Shown here: piece by piece, positions 54,677 to 64,000 of the stretch | How the letters are laid out: the number at the start of each line of letters is the position of its first letter | Position numbering within the stretch: position 1 is the stretch's first letter | DNA from: Microbotryum silenes-acaulis | Lineage: Eukaryota > Basidiomycota > Microbotryomycetes > Microbotryales > Microbotryaceae | Assembly: GCA_003665825.1 (NCBI GenBank) | Contig: QPFY01000013.1 | Location: 310,001-374,000 of the forward strand | Direction: 5' to 3' | DNA: 64,000 nucleotides | The notes under the pieces: generated by a model | Told to the model about the DNA's origin: nothing | What the model saw: only the letters and a program-made list of their open reading frames with translations | Database searches by the model: none | Position numbers and translations under genes: made by a program

Positions 54677-56014
54677 CGTCCAATGACCGGAGAGCACCTG
54701 TGGTCGAGGCGAGACCGAGGTGGGGGGCCCACTCGTGGCTTTGAATGGTCGGACGAGCAAGAGCCGGGTCCGTATCGATCCCCGTGACACGGACTATATT
54801 CGGATCGAAGCCGCTAACGCGCCGCCACACGCCGCACGCCACTGCACAGCCGCCCGATTTCAATTCATTCACGTGACACGGGGAGACAGCGCTTGAAACC
54901 CAGAGCAATATCACAGAAATTTCTTATAATTCAACTGGTGGTGAGGACAACTCCAGGCTCGACCTAAGATTGCAAAATCGTGCCGAGACTGGGAGCTCAT
55001 GATCCCGCGCCTTCTTGCACCCCCGAGCTCAGACTCGGACTGCCTGACACGAAATTCCCAGACCAAACCTCCTGAGTCCCTGCCTGACCGTTACTGGTGG
55101 GTGAGACGCTGTGAACCTCGCAAATAAACGACCTAAGCTACACTCCAGTCAGTCTTCATGCGAGAGCGAATGAAGAAGCAGAAAGGAAGAAGTGTAACTC
55201 AGGCGCAAGCTAATTAACAAGCTGCCAGCCTCCCTATACAAACAAGTGGCTGGCATATGCCTTGCAGTCAGGGCAGAACGGAGACCCCAAGTGATGATAA
55301 AGACAATACTGCCATACTGCCGTTAAACCATATTGTCTGATCAAGTCCTCAGTCAACTCCTATCACCCTCTCATCATCGACCTCCTGCCCTAAGTCGGAT
55401 CCTACTACAGAGACATGTCATGTCGTTGACAATCATTTGATCGGACTCGATGTGTCGGATTTGGGCTCGGAGGCGAGTTGATGAGATGCCGGCAAGTTGC
55501 AGGTAGCGCCCTGCCCGGGTCCAAGCAGGGTACTAGGCTGGGTTTCTTGCGCAAGTACGCCTAACACTTTGCAGTATCTCGCCGCCTGATCGCTGCTTGA
55601 CAGGGGCTGACAGGAGGATGAAGACAGCGGACTCCGAGCTTCGAGTCGGGCGCGACTCACCCAGATGCAGTGGCTTCGGAAATCTGCGAATTATCGTTGG
55701 TAACTCACCTGCAGAGCGTGAGTGAGCCTGTTTTGATTTATTTTGATCGTAGCAAGTGCTTCGCCCGTGATTAATGGGGTCGCACCGAAACCACTGGTGA
55801 TGGCTGACACTGGCCGGACTGCTGGGGTGGGGAACCCCCAGGAACCACCAGAAACCACACCCCCTTTCTGAGCGGGCCAGTTGAACAAAGCGCGCTGGCC
55901 GACATCTTCCTCTCTCTCTCTGCCTACGCACCACCACCACCACTACAACCGCCTACCAAGTCGCTCATCGAAGACTCGAGGCTACCATCGAGTTACCCAC
56001 CGCGCCTGTCCGAC
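54677..56014. promoter_or_regulatory. Divergent promoter region between ATG9 and DCP2
   Basis: 1.3 kb. The first ~115 bp are an open but AUG-less extension of the ATG9 frame. A CACGTG E-box lies at about 54870. Close to DCP2 there is a (CT)n tract followed by an ACC repeat (55910-55945). No gene seen. Confidence 0.5.
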
Positions 56015-59000
56015 ATGTCGTACCACGATGGCCCCACCTTAGCCTCCACGATAGCCGCCTCGTCATCGTCGCCGTCCTCCTCCTACTTTGCCTCGTTGAC
56101 GTTGGATCATACGCTCGAGGACCTGTGCGCGAGGTTCATCGTCAACTTGCCGACGGAGGAACTCGTCAGCATGGATCGGATATGCTTCCAGATTGAGCAG
56201 GCGTGAGTTGCTGGTTCCATCGCTGGGGATCCCGGGTGGGGAACCATCGTCTGGACGGCGACCTGGGGCATGCGGCGTCATTGGAGACTGGCCACAGACC
56301 ATGGCGAAGAGAAGCAGCGTCATCAACGAAGAACACGATCGGATGAACGCGGCTTGATGCTGGGCATGGCACGAGCGGGCAGAGGACGTCGTATCCGAGG
56401 CCGTGCTACGTCATGCTACATCGTACAAGGGCACGGTGCACGGTACTCTTCAACCGACCGACTGCGCAAGCACCTCAAAGATGCTACAGGACACGTCAAC
56501 TCATCTGAACAATAATCTCCACAGGCATTGGTACTACGAGGACTTCGTCCGGCCATCGGCACTCAACCCGCTGCCCTCATACGGCCTCAAGGCCTTCTCT
56601 CTGCTCATGTTCAGATCGTGTGCACTCCTACATGATGCAAGTCGATTAGCTCTACCTTCTATCAACGAACGGCCGTTCCTAACGGCCACCTCCTTTCCCG
56701 ACGGTCCACAGTTGATCCCGAGCCATCAACAGATTTGGACCAGCTTCATGGCCTACAAAGAACGGGTGCCCGTCTGCGGCGCCATTCTCATCTCGCAATA
56801 TTGGGACAAGGTAATTGACGAATTTTGTTTCAGACCTCCCGTGCGTGAATTGACCTAACTCTCCGCTTGCCTCCACCCAAGGTTTTGCTCGTCAAAGGGT
56901 GGAACAAGGGTGCTTCGTGGTCGTTCCCAAGAGGCAAGATCAACAAGGGCGAGCCAGAAGGGATGTGTGCCGTACGAGAGGTGAGTCGATACACATCAAG
57001 ATGGATCTGAACCAATGTCTCCCGTGCGAAAAGCGGCGCTGAGTCCCCAAATCGACAGGTCTTGGAAGAGACAGGCTACGACCTTTCTTCGGCGTTCCCA
57101 CCCGAGCAGCTTCAAACCAACTACGTCGAGCAGGAACCCGCCGAAAGAGTACCCTACTACGTCGAACTCGTCATCAAGGAGCAGAAGATCCGGCTTTATC
57201 TTATTCCTGGGATACACGAAGACACCTACTTTGAAACGAGAACTCGAAAAGAGATTTCGGTGAGTAACGACGATTCCTTCCAGCGAATTACGTGCATGAT
57301 TGACCCTAGTCGTACATTTATATCCACAGAAAATCGACTGGTTCAAGCTGAGCGATTTGCCGACATGGCAAAAGGACAAGAAGGGCAAGAAGAATGCGAG
57401 CCAGATCGAGGGCAAGCAAGCCAAATTCTACATGGTTACCCCATTCATGTCGTGCGTCCTCCTTCCCTCACCGGTCTTTTGGATGTATGGTTACTCAACT
57501 TTCCTTCCTCTTCACCAGACACCTCAAGCTATGGATCGAGCGCAACAAGCCAAAGAACGTGCACAAACGAGCGCCCGTGTCTGCAATCCCCATCGCCCCA
57601 GCACCCACATCTAGGGCGGCCATCGACTCTGAGCCCGAGCACGAGCTGTCTACATCGCCATCTGGATTTGGCTCGACAACAGAGGACGATGATCTGACCG
57701 ACCTAGAGGTGTACTCCGCCAGCGCCCCACTCGCAGCGAAGGAGTTCGAATCGACCCAGGAGGCGACAGATGCGTTGAATGCGTTCTTTTTCGGTGGCTC
57801 GCCGCCCAAGGAATCGGCTGTTCAGCAGCCACCACCTCTCCCGCTACCATCGACATTCCCTCCGTTCCAATCCATCGCGCAATCTGCCGAAGTGCGCGAA
57901 GACTCGCCTGGTCTCAGCACAAGAGAAAGTTTTTCAAGTGCGGGCACGACTCTTCCCCACGTCGCGTACGAACGGCAGTCGTCCTTCGTCCAACCTAAAC
58001 CGCAAACCTCGACCCACCAGACCGACAAGTTGCTCGCCTTGCTGGCGAGTCAGACGTCCCCGCCTCCGCCTCCACCTGCCAAGCCGCCTCTGTCTCTGCC
58101 GAACAACAAGATGAATCTGCTCGGCATCCTTCGGGGCCAAGGCCAGTCACGCAGCGTGTCGTCACCGAAGCCGAGTCCGAATCTTTTGCCCGATGCGTCG
58201 TCGCCGCTACGGACGAATGCATCACCGTCGATGCTGTTCGACACCTCACAACCGCCTCCCGAGGCCAAGGGCTTTGGTGTTGAGCACGTGGCCACCCATG
58301 CTGAACGGGGGCAGGCCGAACGCCAGGAGAAGAGGAACGCGCTGCTGAGGGCGTTGTCGAGTGTGGCATCCGCGCCTGTTGGTCATCACTCGCCCACAAC
58401 CCCATCGTCAACAGGCAGTGTTCGCGCGCTCTTCAATCCTGCAAGTCCCAGTCGGGGAAGCACTGGAGTCACGCCTCCCCTGGTATCGTCCTCGCTTGCA
58501 AACCTCTCGCTCCAGGACGATGATCTCGATCAGCGTGGATGGCCTATCACGGCGACTGAGAAGCAGGTGACGGCGGCTCGAATAGGGTCAGGTCGCCAAG
58601 GCACTTTGATGCCTCTCGAATCCGAAGAATCGGGCGAAGAGCGCTGGTCCTCGTCGGCGGGAAGCCAAGCACGAAACACGAAGCAGGCGTTCGATGAACT
58701 TGACGCCGCACGCGATGACTGGATCGAACAAGGCCGCCCAGTCGGAGGTGTGCATTCCCCGTCGTCAGAGCAGCACGCGGCTCTGCATGAATCGATGCCG
58801 TCGATGGAGCAACATTCGGCAAGCTTGCCTTTGCCGCTCGAGTCTAGGCTCTCCCACCATTCCGGTTCGAGTGATGGAAGTCGGCGCGCTGTCAGCACAC
58901 CGCACACTGCTATCTCAGCTTCAAAGGGCGTCAATCTCCTCTCGATCCTGAACGGCAAGGTTCCGACTCCCACCGCTTCGCTCTCGTCCGCGACACCGCA

Positions 59001-59673
59001 GGCCTATCAACACGGGGAGGCAATGACTCAAGTCTTGCCTCCCGTATCTCAAGCGTACCAAACAGCTCCCGTATCTCAACCTCCGTCAGCTCTGATGCGG
59101 CAGATACATTTGCCGGACCTTACACGACCGAACGCGACATCGCCGTTCGGAGGCGGAGCGCTCGCGAACCAGATCCCCTCCCAACCCTCTTTGCCCCCTG
59201 TTCCGGGAGGATACTACGCGCAGCCTGGCTACGTCGTCTCACCCCACATACAACACCCACCGCAATCGTCTCCCCAAGCCTCCCACTCCCACTTCGCCCC
59301 CGGTGGGTATTACTTCACACCCCAAGCGCCCTCCGTCCCTAACTATCAGAACCCCTACCCTACGGCACCCGGTTCGTTTATCCCCCCGCAACAACACCCA
59401 CCTTACGTGCAACACCAGGGTTATTCGAACCAATCTCCGCAAAGCATGCATTTGCAACAGCGTCCCAACGGTGGGTACCAGTACCCTCAACATCCGATAG
59501 GAAACCCTCAGGCAAGCGGCGTCGCGAGCGCTTCCTTCGCCGCTCCTGCTCCCTCGTCGCAAAGCATGGTCCCTCCCCCATCTGGGATGTACGCAAACCC
59601 TACTCCTCCGACAGGTTTGAGGACTACCGCACATTCAGGCCAGCTCTTGGGCCTACTCAATGCGCGTTCCTGA
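56015..59673 (+). CDS. DCP2: mRNA-decapping enzyme subunit 2
   Basis: Removes the m7GDP cap in 5'-3' mRNA decay; cytoplasm and P-bodies. Exon 1 gives the Dcp1-binding helical domain ([28 protein letters not shown]). A 323-nt intron (about 56202-56524) joins to [10 protein letters not shown]. The Nudix domain starts at [20 protein letters not shown] and [20 protein letters not shown]. The Nudix box [20 protein letters not shown], then TGYD, fits Gx5Ex7REUxEExGU perfectly. Box B follows ([30 protein letters not shown]). The last ~690 residues are disordered and Pro/Gln/Ser-rich, ending in Tyr/Pro/Gln-rich repeats. They contain five LLxxL motifs (positions near 58030, 58115, 58340, 58935 and 59645) resembling the helical leucine-rich motifs of fission yeast Dcp2 that bind Edc3. 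Confidence 0.95.
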
Positions 59674-60298
59674 GCCGGCAGCGGCGCACAAAGGGGCGTA
59701 CACCCGGGCCTGTCGATATAGGAGGAGCTACCCTTTCTCGTGCCTGGCGGATTTCCGGATTTCCAAGTCTCGGGGGTTTGAACCGTTGAGAATTGGGTAG
59801 TTTTGGATTTAAGAGGGTTCTGCAATTGAGGATGAAATTGCGAAAAAGATGGATGGAAGAGAGCCTGAAGCTGAGGCTGGATGTTCACAGCAGGGCGAAT
59901 CCAAGGGTAGACAGTGAAGGTCTTAAAAAAGCTGTGACATGATGTCGCCCTCAGACCGGAAGTGCCCGACTTATGGAGTTCGGTCTTTGTCGTGCCTACT
60001 TATGTGGCTCGGCGTCGAGGATCTGAGACCTGACAGGCCTGACAGACAGGTGATGGCGCGGTTGGACGCGCCTGCGCCCGGAGCTTCGGGCGCGTCGAGG
60101 CGCGTGCACGACGAAGGTTCGGGCTGGGCCGAACCTTGGCGTTGCGCGTCCGGCCGAGAGGCCCTTCGGCTGTCAACGTGTTCTAAGTCTCGCTTACACC
60201 CTGGACTCGTATCGTTTACTGTCCTGATCTCATTGCGACTTCGCTGCCTCTCGCGTCCGACACACCCCAACACAAAGACCCGCACCAGCGTGCCCTTC
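59674..60298. other. Intergenic region
   Basis: 625 bp. It has a GC hairpin GCGCCCG-GAGCTT-CGGGCGC at 60074-60093 and repeated CCTGACAGG pieces near 60030. The frame of the next gene is open through part of it, with an ATG at 59939, but the conserved-looking start is at 60299. Confidence 0.5.
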
Positions 60299-61802
60299 AT
60301 GCGTGAAAAGGCTAGCTCGAGCGAGCTGCGTGGGTTGATGAACGACAACTCGCCCATGCTGTCGCACGGCGAGGACGATGGCGAAGACGGGTACCACCAC
60401 GCCCTGCCGATGCATACCAACGATGACGGCGCGGACAATCCGATCTCGTCCTCGACCCGTGGAACGATGAGCTGCTGCTCGTGTGGCGCCTCTTCTGATC
60501 TTTCGTCAGCACGTCGTTCTCGTGACGGCTTATCGAGCAGCTCGAGCTCGACAAGAACCGGTCTACGCGTGTTCATCTTCTTCTTTGGACTCATTGCCGG
60601 CCTCGCGGTCTTGTTCCAATGCACCAAGGAGCCGACTTGGTCCTTCCATTCCAAGACATCGTCATCAGGCTTGAATCGAGTCGCACAATGGGGTCCCGCA
60701 CCAGGCAAGGATGTGCAGGGCGTCGAAGAAATCTTCTTGGGCAACCAACGCGTCGCCCAGAGGATCCTCATCAGAGGCAAGACCGATCGCGAAGGCTTGG
60801 GCTCCCAGTTGAACCACATCAAAGGATCCATGTACGTCGCCACCCTCGGTCGGCGATAGACTTTTCGTGACGGAATGGTACTCGGTACTAACATTTCCAT
60901 CTCATTCCTCGCGGTTTTCTCATGTGTGCAGGATTCTCGCAAAAGCGCTCGAGGCCACCTTTATCCTTGGCGACTCGTACAGTCATCACCGCTATTCAAC
61001 CTCAGACATGATCAACGGACCCATTTACAGGGACCCCATCACGGCACGACCACCCGTCTATGTCCCTTTAGGGCAAACGTGCGCATTATCGGATCACCTT
61101 CCCTACGAGAAGCGACAGGAGGTCATCCGCGGTTGGTGCTTGGGCAATCAAAACGACCGACGTCCGATGCAGCGCATCGGGTACTCGCTCGCCAAGCGCA
61201 ACTGCTCCATCATCATCGACGACATCTCGGGTCGCGACTTCTACAACGATCTCAACCAGTGCTACACCGACGTCTTGCGCGAACGCCTCGGCGGCATCGA
61301 CGATCGACGCAACACCCGACCAGACGGATCCGGCGACGCTGGCGCCTTGACGGTCGGTATCCACGTCCGATGGGGCGACACGGCAGGTAGTGACAACGCG
61401 ACTGAGTTCCGAGGTTCGATGCCCACGGCCTCGGTCAACGAGATCATCCACGAAGCGCAGAAACGCTTTAAGCGCCTCGACATCCGCATCGCGATGGAAT
61501 CCCACAACGACCACGTCCTCGAGGGCTTCGAGTTCGATTACACGCTCGTCGACTCGGGCGACGTCATGGCCGATCTGCACGCCTTGGCCGATAACGACCT
61601 CTTGTTGATTGGCTCGTCAAGTTTCGCGATCGTGGTGCATATGATGGCTGCTCCTGATGGCGTGACGATCCTCGATGGGAATGATCGCGCGCGCAAGTTC
61701 CCCGGTACCCAACGCACCTTCTTTGGCACGTTCGAAGCTGGCTTCGATCCGAGCATGCTCGATTCATTGCCGCAACGCTTCCCTGAGATCGAGTTGGTCT
61801 GA
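60299..61802 (+). CDS. Type II membrane glycosyltransferase-like protein (possibly fucosyltransferase fold)
   Basis: An N-terminal cytosolic Ser/Asp-rich tail is followed by one membrane anchor (VFIFFFGLIAGLAVLF, around residues 90-105) and a lumenal domain, the layout of Golgi glycosyltransferases. The single intron follows GGATCCAT near 60830; the second exon begins ILAKALEATFILGDSYSHHR. Motifs include EGLGSQLNHIKGSM (a G-x-G-x-Q-type nucleotide-sugar loop), TVGIHVRWGDTAGSD, resembling the HVRxxD motif of alpha-1,6/O-fucosyltransferases, and LLLIGSSSFAIVVHMMA near the end, where such enzymes have an SxS motif. Donor and acceptor are unknown. An earlier in-frame ATG at 59939 would add 120 residues of unlikely composition. 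Confidence 0.6.
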
Positions 61803-62144
61803 GCGACGGAACAGCTTGCGTTTCTTTTTGTTGGTCGTCTTATATTCGCTGTCCGCCTCTGTCATTAGGCTGTAGCATTATATATTTCCGCGAGACCGTC
61901 CCGTTCAGAATGTTTACTACCTTCCCCATCTTCGTCCTGTCGCTTACTCGCTCCCAAATTTGTTCGCACCCCAGCTTCTTTGGAATTGTACAAAATACTC
62001 ATTGTCCGCTACAGCCACTCTGGACTTCATAGTCTTCAAGAGCAACGCCATACTACGTCCAAATCCATCACATCGTCGGGGATTTGGCGTGAAAAAGGTG
62101 AACAGGGGCCTACTCTGTCTTTTGACATCGTCAGGCAAGCAAGC
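61803..62144. other. Convergent intergenic region
   Basis: 342 bp between two gene 3' ends, AT-rich near 61870-61960. No gene seen. Confidence 0.5.
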
Positions 62145-64000
62145 TCATCGTGCGAAAAAGTCATTGTTCTCATTGAGGAAGTCGATCGCGGGTTGGCGCT
62201 CGATGTCGCGGCCGACGATTGCTCGACCGGCTTTGGTGAAGTGGAGCGTTTCGCCTTTTTTGCTGAACCGAGGCCAGGGGGGGACTGTAGGGGTAGAAGA
62301 AGAATACCGGTCAGATGGGGGTGAAGCGCACTTTACTGCGTTTGAGTGTGCGAACTTACGATCCACGCCATTTGGGTCGAGATGGGCGACGAAATTACTG
62401 CGGGAATAGAGTTGGAAATCGGTGCTCAGGATGTGGCGCTCAGTCGACGGATAGATCGGGACGAACTCACATGAGGTAGGCCGACATGATCCTTGCGATC
62501 TGATCGGCATTGGGATCCTTGGGTCTCGGCTTGCCGAACCAGTCCGCGAGATCGGCACCATGGGAGACTGCACGATGGTGCCTCGGCAGCTCGGCGCGGT
62601 GAGCTTCGGACACGAATATGCCACCTGACGTTCACTCACTGCCAGCCTTGGGGTCAAATTTAATAGGCGACTGATACGAATAGAGGTAATTCCACATCGA
62701 CTGCTTGCGGCTCGCGGTAACAGTCGACGCGACGTCTCTCATCTCATTGAGAAAGAACAGCTTTGGGGCTCGGAAGAAGAGGTCGCCTAATATGGCCGCT
62801 GCGCGTTTGTACGCGGGTGCGAGGCCGAACGTTTCACGATCGGTGTTATAGGGTGAACCATATCGCAGTACGTCGGGGTATAGCTCCCATAGTCGGGAGA
62901 GGAGGCCGTCTTGCACGTTGTCGAACACCCAAGCAAAAGACCCTAGTTCGTTGCAATCACAAGGTGAGCAGGTGGGTACCATTGACCTGCCCGATCGGCC
63001 TGATCACTTACTGCGCAGCGCGTTCTCGATGCTCGCTTCCGACTCCATGCCGGCGTCCGTGAACCTAATATCCTCTCACAACGTCAACTAACGTCTTGTA
63101 CAGCCGGGGAAAAACCCATATCCGCGACTCACTTGGTCCCCTCGTCTAAGACCGTCCCCGTAATGAACGGTACGCGCCTCGACCTCACGCTCGCCATCAT
63201 CTCACTCGGTTTCCGTGTCAACCAAGCGTCTTTGAAATTGCTCTCCACCACAGGGTACCAAGGGAACTGATACCGCTGCAGACCGATGGTCGAGCGCATC
63301 AGGGAATCGAGCGGGAGTTGGCGGAGGCACTTGATGAGATTGAGTTCGTACGTGCTACCTCTGTTTCCGGGCGCGGCTTTGGGACATCCTGCCGCTTCCT
63401 CCAGGGTGTGCGTCGAGCGCCTTGCAGCTTCGTGAGGCCATGGTACGGGGAATCTGAAAGGAAGCCGGGGAGGGCACCTCGTCAATCACGCGCTGCTGGA
63501 CAAAATCAAGCCCGTCAACTCACGAAGTCGGCGAGCCTGACAACATGAAAGCTGGTCCACATAAATCAAGGTCAGTCGATGTCCTAGCAGCGATGCAGAG
63601 GATCGGCACAAGCTCACCTCCGCGGAACGAGCCAGGGGTATATAGTTGATGGAGTCCAACAGCGATGGCACCAGCGCTATGTCCGGCCATGGTGATCTGC
63701 GAGACGGAAGACGTCCGCGCCGAATCAGAAATGACTACTCCATACGTGCTGACTGCTCGGTTGTTCGTAGAACGGCAAGTGAATTGTTACCTTTTTACGA
63801 TCGCCGCCAAAATTCTCGATGTGTCGTTTGACCCAGTCGAGCGCCGCGAGCTGGTCTTTGAACCCAACATTCAAGTCCAGGGCCTGGTCGACCGCGCGGT
63901 TTCTTCCTCGGGATGAACTGCCCGCTTTCAGGGCCGCCGTGGTTGAAGAAAAGCCGAGTGATCCGAGTCGATAGTTGAACGTGACAATAATAATGGGCTC
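62145..64000 (-). CDS. Type B carboxylesterase/lipase, 5' end beyond the window
   Basis: A serine hydrolase of the alpha/beta fold; substrate unknown. The window edge cuts the N-terminal part, including the oxyanion-hole HGG. The first exon seen reads IIIVTFNYRLGSLGF, VGFKDQLAALDWVKRHIENF and GGDRKK. The next gives the nucleophile elbow ITMAGHSAGAIAVGL (GxSxG). A small exon follows (AFMLSGSP), then exons with VESNFKDAWLTRKPSEMMAS, VPFITGTVLDEGT, MWNYLYSYQSPIKF and the catalytic histidine in HGADLADWFG. The end is KKGETLHFTKAGRAIVGRDI, as in the family. Eight or so small exons. The catalytic acid cannot be placed confidently; the Glu of DEGT is a candidate. Confidence 0.85.

Noticed and set aside
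54677..54790. Longer ATG9 start at 54790
   Set aside because: The codon there is GTG. The first ATG in frame is at 54676.
59971..60942. 323-codon minus-strand open frame
   Set aside because: Antisense to the glycosyltransferase-like gene, whose frame has a membrane anchor and conserved motifs; this one has none.

Overview
This is a stretch of nuclear genome from a basidiomycete fungus, probably Pucciniomycotina (red-yeast or anther-smut relatives). That placement is an inference. It rests on dense genes cut by many 50-100 nt GT-AG introns, moderately GC-rich DNA, Ser/Pro/Ala-rich proteins with long disordered tails, TTAGGG-type telomere-like repeats, and a protein set (Kre33/NAT10, COG6, Med22, SDHAF3, Atg9, Dcp2, Hen1, DUF92/TMEM19) of ordinary fungal housekeeping type. 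Exon joins were read by eye, so gene ends are firmer than internal splice sites.

Left half (1-30,352): the N-terminus of a putative cytochrome P450, a class I CPD photolyase, an unrecognised protein, a small glycine-zipper protein, the 25S rRNA m5C methyltransferase Rcm1/NSUN5, a basic nuclear protein, the RNA cytidine acetyltransferase Kre33/NAT10, COG6, Mediator subunit Med22, the succinate dehydrogenase assembly factor SDHAF3/ACN9, a kinesin with a long N-terminal extension, and an arrestin-fold protein. A gene-poor interval at 19.6-21.2 kb holds two diverged copies of a ~200 bp repeat and a short interstitial telomere-like tract.

Centre (30.4-41.9 kb): an island of mobile DNA. A Ty1/copia element on the minus strand (32,723-38,626) is bounded by AATTC target-site duplications and has unusually short ~166 bp LTRs. 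Its gag is scrambled by a near-perfect inverted duplication and its protease is missing. Its 5' LTR is split by a 1,280 bp DNA transposon with 43 bp perfect terminal inverted repeats and a 6 bp target duplication. Immediately to the right lies a decayed Helitron: a PIF1-type helicase with introns and frameshifts, ending in a textbook hairpin plus CTAG terminus.

Right half (41.9-64 kb): DNA ligase I, the small-RNA 2'-O-methyltransferase Hen1, a DUF92/TMEM19 membrane protein with an apparent 12-nt microexon, Atg9, the decapping enzyme Dcp2 with five short leucine motifs in its tail, a type II membrane glycosyltransferase-like protein, and a carboxylesterase cut by the window edge.

The genes do not form one pathway. 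Themes that recur are DNA repair (photolyase, ligase), RNA modification and decay (Rcm1, Kre33, Hen1, Dcp2) and membrane traffic (COG6, Atg9, arrestin). The most notable unexplained signals are: AUG-less, open, arginine-rich leaders in frame with both DNA-repair genes; a cluster of GGTTGGCCAACC palindromes in one divergent promoter; the primer site of the copia element, which matches the anticodon arm of initiator tRNA and contains the gag start codon; and the unassigned TIR element.
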